NCBI GenBank assembly: GCA_018907035.1
Contig: JACCIC010000003.1
Location: 7,361,001 to 7,425,000 of the forward strand
DNA: 64,000 bases
Direction: 5' to 3'
Origin: Sycobia sp. Sy_11
Lineage: Eukaryota > Arthropoda > Insecta > Hymenoptera > Epichrysomallidae
Each line of letters begins with the position of its first letter. Positions within the stretch are counted from its first letter, which is position 1. The notes below the pieces were generated by a model, which made no database searches, was not told the origin of the DNA, and worked only from the letters and a program-made list of their open reading frames with translations. Below, in pieces: positions 8,930 through 21,659 of this stretch. The position numbers were made by a program, and so were the translations under genes.

Positions 8930-11837
8930 TTTTTACATCTATATGGTTCAGTCAATAAAAAATTAACATTCTAAAATAATATTTGTCAGAATTCATAAAA
9001 ACAATGCCATATTATATTTTAGCTGATATCAAAGTCTTATTAATGTTGGCTATAAAACTAACTCTATCAATAGTAGAATACTTGTACATAAAAAGAAATT
9101 TTGAAAATTAAGACGTTTTTATATGAATATAATAATTGTTAATATGGTACAGCTTTAGAAACTGTAAATTCTAAATTATATATTATCCTTATTATGTAAA
9201 AACTCAATTTGCTCTGTTAGAAAATTTGTACTCTAGATGTTATATATAGGATTACAAGAAAAAATAACGGAAACGTCACCAAATAATTGTTTGTGTCATA
9301 AAAAAATATTCTATTAAATCAGCGTAATTGCCACATACAATGGCCACATTATATAAATAAATAGCTTCATCTAGATCAATGATTTATTATATTAATTTTG
9401 TTTTTGGCCTACTTAATCTTGGATGCTACTAAATAGATAAAACAATTCGTCGCATTTCATTCTCATCATCAAACAATTCTGTTTAGATATTTTGTTTATC
9501 TGTATCGTAATGAAATAAAATGCGAGAATTTCATTGGAAGCCTTTGACCAAGAACGTCATGGATAAAAAAGCCCAGCGTTTACTTTAGCGCCTAAATCAG
9601 GGGATAATGATGGCATAATGACTCGATATTTTTTATACGCTAATGACGTACATTTATCCGAATTTAGAAGGAAACAACATTGCTAAATTATCTTATCAAA
9701 ATGTATAATTTTACAAATTATGCATTGTTCTTGGGAAGTTTAATGACACGCAATAATTACTTAAGAATGACTAATGAATTACTCGTATAAGAGAAAAGTA
9801 ATTTTTGCCCGGCACACTGTTATGACATACTGGATATATCTTTATTGAATTAGGTGGTTGCAAATGACGACTGCGAAGCACTGCTTTTTACAATCGTTTA
9901 TTTTTTTAAACCAAAGTTTCTCAACATCTTGAATTTTATGCAAAGCTCACGAGAAAACTTCCATTTAAATTGAGGCGTCGACCAATTGATAGTCGAAATT
10001 TCATACAGAATAAATATTAATTGCACGTTCATTTTACTCTTTAGATAAAACACTATATGAGTATTTTAGTATAAACAGATAATAAACGATAATAATGCCT
10101 TTTTCCTTATTATAAACGTGTTGTAGATAAATATAATCTCGATCCTTGTGTCTGTTCAGCTGTCAGTCAATCACGTAAGTGCGACAACTGTTCAATCCGT
10201 CAACATTGTTAACGCCTCTGTTTGCGTTTTTTTTAAACACAAATCATGAAATTTTTTTCCATTTATTAAAAAATAAAAACTCAGCTATCTTATAACTTAA
10301 TAACAAAAATAGAACTTATATATCAATTCGTATATTAAAGACAATCTCCTAATGGTTGATAATTTAGTTTTCCATTATTCTATATACTATGGGCGTATCC
10401 ATCCAAAAGTCATGCATTTGATGATGTCACATTGACTATGCCGTAAAAGGGAAACTAAAGCATCATAAAATGTGTCATAATCCATGATAAAAAAATGTAT
10501 AGATTTTGACGAATATTATCTAAAACGTTCTAATTGCTATACGTTAAACGTTAAATTGTTATTATAACGTTAATAAAAGCAACATATTAAGATAATAGTC
10601 TCGTAACTTGAGCTGTAGGACAGATTCCGTTTTATAGACTTTGATATTACTTACAGGGCAAGTCAACAGTTGCTGGTTAACCAATCACTTCTATTTGGAG
10701 TAACTGTATTAAACATAATGAATACTTAGCCGTTTCTCAATAAAAAAAAGGTATTAACAATTTATATAAGGCATACGCCATATATGAATACGTGCTTGTC
10801 ACTTCTATACTTGAATAGTTGAATACAATATGTGTATATAAATTCAAAAACATGTACATTTTGTGTGGCTTTGTTTTAAGTTTTTGTCAGATTATCCGGT
10901 AGGATAAGTATGTCACACATTGTATCAAATAGTGAACAATAAAAACTAAAATAATGTTATTTCATTGAGGAAATAGATTTTTTAAATATATTGATATATA
11001 TGCAACGAAAATTGATCTTTATCTTGTAGTACTCAACTATTTAAATATATTAATGAACAGAATTTTGTATTTATATCATTTGATTATCATTATTGCGATT
11101 TTCCTATTCGACGATTGTTTTCATGTTCAGAAAAAATAAATAAATAATAAATCAATTTAAACACTTACATAAAATTTTTTTAATAATATTTGATCATATA
11201 CTGTGACTAAGTATAAGAAATTGTGTATTTAAAATATGGAGAAGGATGAAACATTTAATAACAGTGTAAAAATAGACAATAAAGTAAATAATAAATATTG
11301 CGATGTGCGATCACTGCGCTTATCAATGATTTCGTTATGATGTAATGTGAAACATGAACATCTGCCTTATGCAATCTTTTATGTTTATATGGACATTGTA
11401 CTACGTGCAAAGGTCTGAACATCAATGCAGGACAATAAGCAATAGAATCGCTTATTAGAAAGAGGCTGACACGCGCGTTTTGAAAATATTATACAATCCA
11501 TACGTTGACATACCTAACATATTCACGTGCATACGTTTGCATTCATCGATTCATTCGACCCATGATGCCTTGCGCAAACATGGTACTTATTCTTAAAATT
11601 TATAAAAAGTGAAAAACGTCTCCTAAAATTTTTCTAACTCCAGCGCTTGCTCGTAAAATTATAATCTGAGCGACAAAGATATCATACGCCCGCGCTTATG
11701 TTCGATATAACTTTCCAGGGATTTTTATATCCAAAAATGATTTGCCGTTCTATTTAACTGATACGTTGAAAAACACGTAGGCAAAACAATGTTTGATAAT
11801 TTTTTATCACGATTTGAAAATTTTAAATCTCAATATT
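8930..11837. other. AT-rich intergenic DNA
   Basis: No open frame above 60 codons, no tRNA or rRNA, no long inverted repeat and no microsatellite tract was seen over this 2.9 kb. Confidence 0.6.
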
Positions 11838-12160
11838 GACTGATAGCAGCGATGCTCAAAATCGGGGCAGAAAGACGAACACAACCATCGCCAGAACAAC
11901 CACCGGAGGGCAAGCATATCTGCGCTGTCGACCGGTTCCAGCTAGCAGCCACCAAATTATAGGAACAGTCGCGCCCCCTTTCGACGCCAGCTAGATCCAC
12001 CGAGAACTATCGATATTGAGTGCCACTGCCTCCATGGATTAGCATCTCTAGCAGGCAAATCTAGCTATTATTAAAGCTAACTATTATCCCCGTTCAGTGC
12101 CGTGCCTGTAATTTTGTAACCCCTGAGTCCACATTAGATAATGTCCGCGTATGGAATGAT
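11838..12160. other. GC-richer island beside the BEL element, possible old LTR or repeat
   Basis: This block (e.g. cagaacaaccaccggagggc) differs sharply in composition from its flanks, lacks an intact frame and ends about 65 bp short of the BEL/Pao LTR. Composition resembles an LTR or repeat fragment, but no second copy exists in the window to prove it. Confidence 0.3.
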
Positions 12161-12230
12161 ATTTGGTATTATCTGTATCATTGCCGTCACATTGTCACAT
12201 TGGTGCGTAATATACTAAAACCTACTATAA

Positions 12231-13116
12231 TAAAACAAGGGATTTAAAGAAATAACTTCAATTTAATTTTAAAGAATTGATTTAATAGTAAACGACAATA
12301 TAATTTCTTACGCACCTTAGCAAGCCAGCGGAAATAATAATGAGCGACGAGAAGTCGCGCTCGTGTTTTTATAGCCTCGACACTACTTATCGATATAAGT
12401 TCTAAAAACTTAGCGATAAAGGGTGTAAGGTTACGCGACAATCTCGAGCGGCCTTGGCTCGCAGCCATATGGTCCGAAATTGAAATCCAATCTTTGTGGA
12501 TATTTTGTTTCTACCATTTGTAGAATTTGCCTCTATGTATTGATAGAGCTCAACAGCTTTCGAAAATAGTCATATTTTCTACCAAATGAATGTATGTAAA
12601 AGAAAGTACAGCTTTTGAAAACCTTTAGTTTTCCGGGCACGGAATCGAATCTCTCACTCGCATACATTCAATAGTTATAGAAAACATGAAATTTTGCAGT
12701 CACAGCACTGGGTATTACAAAACCTCTCGAGATATTATAATGTATATTGCATAATATTTAATAAAGTTCTAAGTAATTATTTGTTAATTAAACCGCTCAA
12801 CTAAAGTATATGTATTCCGCTGACTTCCTTTACAATGATTTACACAATATTTCAACGTTTATTAATTTATAAGATAACGCATAATTTTGTATAATAAATA
12901 TAATTTGCAATTAATAATGTTAATTAATATATAGTGATTTATATTTAGACTCAAACAATAACATTACTTATTAAAGCTTCGTGTACGAAATATTAAATTA
13001 TTTCTTTACTCTATATTATTATGTTATAAATTTCCATCGTTTTCTTTCTCTTAGCTCTAATCGCAAAAGTAATATTATCCGAAGGTCAAAATCTAAATAA
13101 CCAGACTACAGCTTAA
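12231..13116 (-). repeat. 3' LTR of the BEL/Pao element
   Basis: Direct copy of 18959-19865. In element orientation it begins ttaagctgtag (13116 downward) and ends near cccttgttttatta. It lacks an insert of about 23 bp present in the other LTR at about 19518-19542. A TATAA shared by both copies makes the exact end uncertain by 5 bp. Confidence 0.9.
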
Positions 13117-13489
13117 ATTTCTCGAATTGATTACCTAATATTAAATAAGTCTTAAACTACATATATCTTTATTTATATTTCGTATCCTATGACATTAATA
13201 CGCACTTAATATAAGTATGAATAATAAGGGCTTGATAAGTCTTATTTTATTTAACAATTATAAATACATCTGCTAAATTATATTGAACTGACGATTTACT
13301 ACGAAAACTTAAAATTAAACCTTATTTATTATGATTGACACGCAGTACAAAATTATTACAATTTATAAGCTAAACTCTTACTTGAAACTCGAGACTACTC
13401 TAAATCTTACATTAAAAAATGCTAATTATTATAAATAATATTATAAAATAATGAGTCTGTAACAATCCTCCTCCCCGTAAAAAATTTAA

Positions 13490-14758
13490 TTAGTTTTGTA
13501 CCTCATTTGTACCTAATAATTTAATAAGCTTGCGTGTTGATCGCATAAAATCCCCCATAGGAGTGTGTATTTCTGCAACTCGGACTTGGCCATCGTGCCC
13601 GGGAAATATCTGTGTTATTTTACCTTCACGCCAACAATTTCTCGGTAATTGTAAATCTACGATCATTACAATATCTACCACCTAAAGTGGAACCTCCATT
13701 TCTGTCCACTTTTTTCTTACTAATAATGTGGGTTAATATTCACGGAGCCACCTTTTCGAGAATGACTCGGCATAATTTTGAGCAATTCTCCATTGCTTTC
13801 GTAAATTTATGTTTTTCAAATCGTATGTCCCTAAATGAATTGATCCGGACGACGAGCCTATCAAGAAATGATTTGGTGTCTGAGCCTCTTTATCGCGCGG
13901 ATTTAACGTTACGTGCGTCAGCGGCCTGGAATTTACCGAATGTTCGACTTCCGATAGTAGTGTAACTAAGACTATTTGACTGGGTGCTTGCCCATGCAAA
14001 ATAGCATAAAGGGATATCTTGACCGATCTTATCAATCTTTTCCATGTTCCCCCTGTATGAGGAGCATCAGGAAGCTTGAAACGCCACTGCATACGCTTTG
14101 ATATCGCGTAGCTTGCGATTCTATCGTTGTCAATATCACTCATGGCTTCTTTAAGCTCTTTGCTAGCACCCTTAAAATTTGTCCCGTTATCGCTATATAC
14201 AACTAACGGTGTTCCTCTGCGACCAGCCATTCTTTGTAGAGCCATAATGGCCGAGCTTGTGCTTAAGTTATGCACTATTTCTAAATGAATAGCCCTAGTT
14301 GCTAAACACGTAAAAATTACACCCCATCTTTTCTCGCATTGTCTACCGATCTTTACGGACATCGGGCCGAAGTAATCAACACCACAGTGGCTGAACGGTC
14401 TTTTCCGATAAGCAACCTGGCCGGCTCGTAATGTTGACATTAGCGGGGCTCGTGGTTTCGCTCTCTGTAATCTACATACAATATATTTACTCACAAGCGA
14501 TCTTAAAGCATTTCATCGACCTACAATGTAAAATTTTTGCCTCAATTCATTTAAAACCGATTCATTGCTGCCATGGAAATATCGTCGATGATATTCTGCT
14601 ATTAAGAATTTTGTTGCAAAGTGCTTACTATGCATTATTATAGGATTGTTATTAAAACCTTCTGTCGGAGCCAATGTCCCGCATCCATTAACGCGTAAAA
14701 TATTATCATTATCTAAATAAGGTTTCGAATGTCTTAACATACTATTTTTTTCCGACAT
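13490..14758 (-). pseudogene. BEL/Pao integrase
   Basis: The zinc-binding region (HRRYFH) is at 14513-14758, then an rve core at 13733-14494 with CGVDYFGP (first Asp) and SDNGTNF (second Asp). The third catalytic position reads GTWKRL, where the family has G-x-W-E-R-L, so the catalytic Glu is Lys. The C-terminal PRNCW...GQVRVAE tail at 13490-13681 is in another frame. A frameshift separates zinc region, core and tail. Integration activity is not expected. Confidence 0.88.
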
Positions 14759-15289
14759 CTTTTCCGTCTCTTATCACCTTTATTTCGTTTTCAAAAAAGT
14801 CGTACTAAACGACGCGATACCAGTAATTTTCACTTCTCCTAATATTCTCTATTGACGTATCATAATTCACACGGTTTCCTCTCCAATGTATAAATGCTTT
14901 ATAAATACGCCGATCAGATATTAACAGCCCTTGCCAGCCTAATATTCGCAACGCTATAGAAGTAGTGTTAGTTACGGAAGATACTGCAAATACAGTTGCT
15001 TTTGTACACTCTAATTTGTCGATAGTTTCCATATCAGTTTCATTTAAAGTTTTTCTTTTGGGCCACTTACTCTCCGATTTCCACAAGAATTGTGGACCAT
15101 TAAACCAACGATCTTTCGAAGTAATTACGCGCGCATCTTTTGAAAATTGCGTTGCATCGTCCGTCGGATTATCATTACTTGGGACCCAATGCCATTACGA
15201 GCATTTTGTACACTCCGTAATTTCTGCTAATCGATTTGCGACGTAAATATGACGCGTTCTTGGCTCGGACCTAATCCAACGAATAACAG

Positions 15290-15540
15290 TTATCGAGTCT
15301 GTCCAAAGAAAATAGCAATTTTAATTTCATTTTCAATAAATTTTGCTAAGCGCGCGACGAGTACAGCTGTCTGAAGTTCGAGTCGCGATATTATCAAAGG
15401 TTTAAGTGGCGCAACTCCACTCTTTGCCATTATCAAAGATACATACGTAACGTTATCGTTCTCTGTGCGTAAATAAGCTACCGCGCTGTATGCCATTAAA
15501 CTGGCATCACAGAATATATGTAGCTGTGTTTTTTCTAAGT
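15290..15540 (-). pseudogene. BEL/Pao RNase H
   Basis: Reads HIFCDASLMAYSAVAYLR, then VAPLKPLIISRLELQTA, the characteristic start of the RNase H domain in BEL/Pao pol. It is separated from RT and integrase by stops and shifts. Confidence 0.8.
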
Positions 15541-15759
15541 CGAAATTAATGGGAGATAAGCAGCGTGGAATGAAATAATCTTTTATTTCGTTAACCTTTG
15601 AAATTCACGAAATCCATCCCGCATACTCTTCATCTCTAATCTACCGCTACACCATATCTGCTTTATTAGTATTTTTGATTTTATAGTGAACGGCGCTAAA
15701 AGTCCTAGAGGATCGAATACAGACATTAGAACGCGTAGAATTTCACGCTTAGTTGGTTT

Positions 15760-16660
15760 TCATTCTTTGTATAATATCTCTGTTGATATTTTAATAAACT
15801 CTACGTTAAATTTTAAATGATCCGTCATCGTATCCCAGTATAAACCTAAAATTTTTTCTTTACTCTTATCGCATAAGGGCGTATCATTTTTATCGCGATT
15901 GATGTCTTTATTCATTTTTACAAAATCTAATACGCATGTCGCGTTACTAGCCCAGCTATGCATCTCGAAACCAGCTTTTGCATTTATTTTTATAATGTCG
16001 TTAATAAGATTTACTGCTTCGCACTCTGTTCTTCTACTTGTAAGTAGATCATCCATATAACTGTCGTTTGTAATACTATCGCATGCTTCTGGACTAGATT
16101 TTTCGAAATTCATCGCGTTTCGATTTTTAATGTAAATAGCGCTACTTGGCGATGACTTAGCGCCGAAAATTAAAGTCGTCATTTCATATATATCGGGCGG
16201 TTGATTCCGATCTGTACCACGCCATAAGAAACGTTGCGCGCCTCGATAATTTACTCGTATTTTTACGCGCAAAAACATGTCCGCGATATCACCCTTGATA
16301 GCTACGGCGTATTGCCTAAATCGGATTAGTATTCCAGGCAAAGATTTTAACAAATCCGGCCCTATATCGAGCTGGTCATTAAGGCTAATGCCAGATGTTT
16401 TCGCAGCTGTATCAAAGACAAGTCGCACTTTATTTGTTTTGTTTGGATTAAACACACCAAAGTGCGGTAAATACCAAACTCGCGGATGTTCGGTATTTTT
16501 ATCAATTTTTTGAGCATATCCGAGTTCAAGAAATCGGCGCATTTCTTGATAAGAAAGTTTCGCATAAGTTGGACTGCGGTCTAGTTTTCTCTCAAATAAA
16601 GTTAATAGTTTACGCGCAGTTATTGAACTATCAATATTAGGCGGACTAGTGTCTTTCCAC
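15760..16660 (-). pseudogene. BEL/Pao reverse transcriptase
   Basis: A 260-codon open stretch carries FGVFNPNKTNKVRLVFDTAA, SLNDQLDIGPDLL, IKGDIADMFL and the catalytic box SYMDDLL (BEL/Pao usually YVDD). Upstream, another frame still reads DRSPTYAKLSYQEM. The catalytic aspartates are intact, but the pol frame is interrupted before and after. Confidence 0.9.
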
Positions 16661-16746
16661 AGAAGGCCAATTTCCGAATTATGATTTTTTCAACAACTGT
16701 ATTCATAAAGAATTTTAAGTGCTCTGTCATTTTCAGTTTTACGTTT

Positions 16747-16785
16747 TATATTTTCTATCACACCTAGTGCGTGATAGAAAATATA
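16747..16785. repeat. 15-bp perfect inverted repeat inside the BEL element
   Basis: tatattttctatcac at 16747-16761 is complemented exactly by 16771-16785 around a 9-nt loop. It lies in the damaged protease-RT linker. Confidence 0.8.
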
Positions 16786-17033
16786 TCTTGTTCAAAATAC
16801 TTTTTCATTAGTTTATCTAATGCAAGTTCGATTGTATTTTTGTTTTGAATCATATACATATTATCTTGTATAGGATTTCGTTCTAGAAAATCGTCTGTAT
16901 TTGTTTTATTTGTAATAGGATATATTGAGCCGTGTACGATCCATCCGAGCAGTGTGTACGATAAAGCTTAATTCGTGCCCGGTACTATTTTAAATTCTCG
17001 TGTAATTATTAACGGACAATTATCTTTACCGAT

Positions 17034-17375
17034 TCATATTTGTACTTTTGCATTATAATATGACTCGATTTTTATATTAACAACGTTATTTATTTTACTA
17101 ACAAGCGCGTGATTTATTGACTGTGTCGGCATATTTATATTTTTCGCTGTTGCAGCACCTTTTATTTGTTTTTTCCCATAATTGTCGACAATATCAACAT
17201 CTATTTTCTGGCAATTTTTTAATATTATTTTGTTATTTCCTATACCCATTAGTGCTAGTTCAATTTCTCTACCTCTGAGACCTAACTCTCGCGCTAAATT
17301 TTCATCGATTAATGATATAGTCGATCCTTCATCGAGTATCGCGTGCGTGTTTATTATTTTCTTTAGACCTATCAC
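17034..17375 (-). pseudogene. BEL/Pao aspartic protease
   Basis: HAILDEGSTISLIDENLARE matches the retropepsin active site, but the usual D-[ST]-G reads D-E-G. Catalytic Asp remains. The frame is separated from gag by an overlap in a different frame. Confidence 0.7.
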
Positions 17376-17413
17376 GCCTAAAGGTACTATCTTTAAATAT
17401 GTGTTCTCCCCGC

Positions 17414-18849
17414 CTAGTCAACCGAACGATACGTGGACGATGCGACATTAATACCCTCGACAAAAATTTGCTTATCTGAATAATCTCTATTACTAAAAGT
17501 ATTATACTTATTATGTAATAGGTTATGGTGATTTTTACCACACGGTGAGCGTTTCCGTCTATGACAATTAATTTTTGCGTGGCCAGTTTTTAAGCACACA
17601 TAACATAATTTATATTTTCGAACTAAAGACCAACGTTTTTCGATAGGCTCGTTCTTGAAAACTGCACACTCCGACGGGAGATGTCCTCTTATAATTAAAG
17701 TATGTATTTTTCTTAGCTGAATCAGTTTCATGATTGGCTACATAAATTTTTGCAGATTTTTCATTACGTACATACTTTCCTATGTTCGGGCTTTTCGGTT
17801 TTTCAACAAAATTAATCGCATCAAAAATTCCGGCTTTAGCAGATAATTCTAGTTCTTTATAAAGAAAGTCACTGAGCTTTTCCAATTCGGATGGATTTTC
17901 CGCGACGCCTCCAGCGTACCTATTGTACTCATACTTTAATGCCGACGGAATTTTTGCGCCAATAATTTTGCCCAATTTCGGACTATGCAAGTAACCCGTT
18001 AACTCAAGAGATTTAAAAGCAATAATTGCATTTTTAAATTACGTTGCAAATTTTGTCAAGTTAACTTTCTCAGAATCTATAGTCGGAAGCGCTTTTAAGT
18101 CATTGACAATTTTTTCTGCGATGATTTTTTTATTCCCGTAGTATAGTTCTAATGTTTTTATCACAGCACTAGCATCACGACTTGTAGCGAGCAGAGTATT
18201 TACAACTTCGCGAGCTTCTCCAGCTAAAGCGTTGAACAATCGCGCTATGTTTTCTCTCTCGCTATATTCGCCTAATTCCGATGTTAATAAATATGCTTCC
18301 TTAAAATGAAGCCATTCGAGAGGATTTCCGGAAAATGGCGGCAGGCTTTTATAAAGCGGGATTTATAAAGCGGGAGTTATTATTCGCAAGCGAGCTATCG
18401 CGCACTGAAGCTAACGATCTTTCTAGCGCATTAATCAAATGTTCTGTCGCATCCACGGGCGCATTTCTCAAGTTATTTGGAGTCGATCTCACCGGTATTG
18501 CAGTGCTATGATGTCAATCCTGCGCAGTATTTCCAAAGTCTGCAACAATCTCGCCATCAGCTTTATCGTCATTGACTCTCGGTGGCGGCGGCAGCGACGG
18601 GCTCCTTTCCCGTTGCTGTATATCTCTCGCTCGAATAGATATTTGGCTTTCAGAGCGGGAACGTCTGCCACTCCGCTGCTGTTGATTGCCAGGGTTGGAT
18701 TGAGACGGCCTTGCTGCCTCGTTGTTATTCGTTCGGATTTGTCCAACAGTTTGGCGCACACCAGCGAGCTGAGATATCCGTGAATGCTTCGCCTTTGGTT
18801 GTCCATAGCTGCTCTGCTTGGTTGTTCGTTTAATTTTCTTCGCCGGCAT
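17414..18849 (-). pseudogene. BEL/Pao gag with CCHC zinc knuckle
   Basis: The likely start is MPAKKIKRTTKQ (18849), about 80 nt after the primer-binding site; the N-terminal part is Arg/Ser/Gln-rich. Central fragments at 18039-18239 and 17610-17990 resemble the capsid region. The C-terminal knuckle is CYVCLKTGHAKINC (Cx2Cx4Hx4C) at about 17560-17605, followed by CGKNHHNLLH as in BEL/Pao gags. At least three frames are used, so gag is broken. Confidence 0.8.
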
Positions 18850-18930
18850 TGTCAGTTATGGATAAGGCAAAAACGTTAATACAATTCTTAATTAAAATTA
18901 TTTCAAATCCCAAAAATTCCGGAAATAATT

Positions 18931-18948
18931 TCCCGGGTTTCGGCACCA
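18931..18948 (-). other. primer-binding site of the BEL/Pao element
   Basis: On the - strand the sequence beginning five bases after the 5' LTR is TGGTGCCGAAACCCGGGA, which would pair with the 3' end of a tRNA ending ...CACCA. The tRNA species was not determined. Confidence 0.65.
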
Positions 18949-18958
18949 AAAATTATAA

Positions 18959-19865
18959 TAAAACAAGGGATTTAAAGAAATAACTTCAATTTAATTTTAA
19001 AGAATTGATTTAATAGTAAACGACAATATAATTTCTTACGTACCTTAGCAAGCCAGCGGAAATAATAATGAGCGACGAGAAGTCGCGCTCGCGTTTTTAT
19101 AGCCTCGACTCTACTTATCGATATAAGTTCTGAAAACTTAGCGATAAAGGGTGTAAGGTTACGCGACAATCTCGAGCGGCCTTGTCTCGCAGCCATATGG
19201 CCCGGAATTGAAATCCAATCTTTGTGCATATTTTGTTTCTACCATTTGTAGAATTTGCCTCTATATTTTGATAGAGCTCAAGAGCTTTCGAAAATAGTCA
19301 TATTTTCTACCAAATGAATGTATGTAAAAGAAAGTACAGCTTTCGAAAACCTTTAGTTTTCCGGGTACGGCACCGAATCTCTCAGTCGCATACATTCAAT
19401 AGTTATAGAAAACATGAAATTTTCCAGTGACAGCACTGGGTATTACAAAACCTCTTGAAATTTTATAATGTGTATTGCATAATATTTAATAAAATTCTAA
19501 GTAATTATTTGTTAATTATATTAATATAATAAATCTAAAAACCGCTAAACTAAATTATATGTATTCCGCTGACTTCCTTTACAATGATTTACACAATATT
19601 TCAACGTTTATTAATTTATAAGATAACGCATAATTTTGTATAATAAATATAATTTGCAATTAATAATGTTAATTAATATATAGTGATTTATATTTAGACT
19701 CAAACAATAACTTCACTGATTAAAGCTTCGCGTACGAAATATTAAATTATTTCTTTACTCTATATTATTATGTTATAAATTTCCATCGTTTTCTTTCTCT
19801 TAGCTCTAATCGCAAAAGTAATATTATCCGAAGGTCAAAATCTAAATAACCAGACTACAGCTTAA
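18959..19865 (-). repeat. 5' LTR of the BEL/Pao element
   Basis: Pairs with 12231-13116; the first 250 aligned bases show about nine substitutions, plus an indel of about 23 bp near 19518-19542. As the 5' LTR it should have held the element's promoter. Confidence 0.9.
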
Positions 19866-20175
19866 TATAAATTGGCATTGAGTAAATAAAAAAACAGGAT
19901 ATTGTATTAATCTTTTTTATAACATATTGTTTGTTATAAATTTTTTTTTCTCGAGAAAGTATCATCGAACGCGCAAATTTTAAAGTTCTATGTAACATCG
20001 AGATTTATCACTCTTCCATGCATATGAGTTTATATTATCGACGCACATAGGTATCCCTTTGCGCGCACACACACACACTTTCGTGAAAATGAAAACAATT
20101 ATAGAAGTCAAATTCAACAGAGCTCCTGGAAGATTCAGAAGTTGATTTGATAAAAACCCGAATTTAATAATGTTA
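19866..20175. other. AT-rich spacer with a short (CA)n run
   Basis: No gene is visible. A short cacacacaca run lies near 20066-20080. The last part may belong to the following retrotransposon fragment. Confidence 0.5.
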
Positions 20176-20437
20176 AAACTAATGCCATAGAAGAAATTAA
20201 AATGCTTGAGCTCACTTTTGACAATAAATTGACTTGAAGGCCGCATATTGAAAACCTTAAAAACCAATTCTTACAAAGAGTAAATATATTAGGTATTATC
20301 AGTCAAAAAATGGGAAACATACGTCAAAATACTAGAAAAACCTACAAATATTTAATACAGTCTAAAATAGACTATAATATACTAATTACTGGGACGTTTG
20401 AAATAAAAAAGCTTCAAAATGTTAATGTTCAATAAAC
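20176..20437 (+). pseudogene. non-LTR retrotransposon fragment (jockey-like RT, C-terminal part)
   Basis: One + frame reads IKMLELTFDNKLT, stop, RPHIENLKNQFLQRVNILG, then TYKYLIQSKIDYN and KKLQNVNVQ. These match consecutive blocks at the end of jockey/R1-type reverse transcriptases (LGLxFDxKLTWxPHI...RxNxLK...SxIDYG...LKKLQxVQN). The Trp of KLTW is a stop here. Only this short part remains, so it is a dead, truncated copy. Confidence 0.8.
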
Positions 20438-21533
20438 TGAAATTTTAATGTATATATAATAAGAGAATAACAGAAAAATAACAATCACCTCAGTACAGAC
20501 GAGAATCGAATAATGCCTTCTGCGTTCAAACAGCGCCCTTTATAGACTCTCTTCTTATCGCGGGACAAATTTCGGGCGATATGCCCCATTCGTTGATCAC
20601 AGCCTAAACACTTCGCGCAGCCAGACGGTCGGAGAACCCGAGGTGGTAATCTGACACTGTCCATACTTCTTTCAAAATTCTCGAGATTTTCTTATAGCTA
20701 AAATACAGTCACCTTATTTGTGAGTCTGTAGGATAGCTATTATAAAGAAAAATTCCGAATTTTCCATCACAGCACGGATCAATTGCTTTTATGGAAGCAT
20801 AACCAGTCAAACCTCTTTCGTAAAATCTCAAGATTTTCCTCTGGCCAATATTTGATTACCTTAGTCGTAAATCATATAAAGGCCAGTTTTCAGGAAAATC
20901 TTTAGATTTAGAAATCTTAGATTTTACGCGTCATGGTACGGATCAAGCGTATACCTTAGTTGTATACAATTTTGTGGCCTTTAACGAAGGTTTGCTCGTG
21001 ATCCCGACTTCAATAATTAATTAATTTCATTTCGAATCCAATTAAATTAATTCATTGAGTCCAATTCAAATTTTCAAATTATAGCTTATAAAATAAGATA
21101 TCAAATCGCCAACCGATGATTTTTTTAAGCATTATTCAATATCTCGTATATACTTACATCATTTATAAACAGTTTTTAGAATTCATGCGGCGCCGTTTTG
21201 TCCGAGGAAATCGCATAACATTTCTTACTCATATATTCTCCCGTGAATATAATATTATATCAATCTTTTATTTACATTATTTCCAATCTTAAAACTAAAC
21301 ATTGCTCGCAATATAACTACATTTAGTTACAAAAGAAATACTAAACCTATATATATGTATAATGGCAACGCGATTTTATAAGCATTTCTTAAAAACTATT
21401 ACGCATTATTTATATGTAACAGATTAAATAATTCCAAAATCAAATCATAAATTAATTTGAGCTTTATACTTCTACTATCTTAAACTATAAATATATAAGC
21501 CTATCAGCTATAAAGAAATATCCTATTTTAATT
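20438..21533. other. AT-rich DNA between two retrotransposon fragments
   Basis: On the - strand near 20490-20645 one frame reads CAKCLGCDQRMGHIARN, similar to a gag zinc knuckle of a non-LTR ORF1. The rest has no recognisable content. Confidence 0.35.
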
Positions 21534-21659
21534 TTGAATTCAAACAATATTAAAACATTTTACGTGGAACTAATTATAATAATAGCTACAATGGAATTGA
21601 TTAATAAAAACTTTATTCTAGAAATTATAAACGCTGAAGACTTAATATTAATTTTTACA

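Larger units (their letters stand above)
12226..19870 (-). mobile_element. BEL/Pao-type LTR retrotransposon, full length but decayed
   Basis: Two direct LTRs (about 0.9 kb each) flank 5.8 kb holding, in - strand order, gag with a CCHC knuckle, an aspartic protease, reverse transcriptase, RNase H and integrase. That domain order and the residue blocks (FNPNKTNKVRLVFDTAAKT, SYMDDLL, ISRLELQTAVLVARL, SDNGTNFKGA, PRNCW) are those of BEL/Pao. The coding region is split over several frames by shifts and stops. TATAA occurs next to both outer ends (12226-12230 and 19866-19870) and may be the target-site duplication. A primer-binding site follows the 5' LTR. The LTRs differ at roughly nine sites in the first 250 aligned bases, so insertion is not recent. 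Confidence 0.92.

Noticed and set aside
13612..13965. 117-codon + strand frame inside the BEL element
   Set aside because: Complement of the integrase region, which has recognisable catalytic blocks on the - strand.
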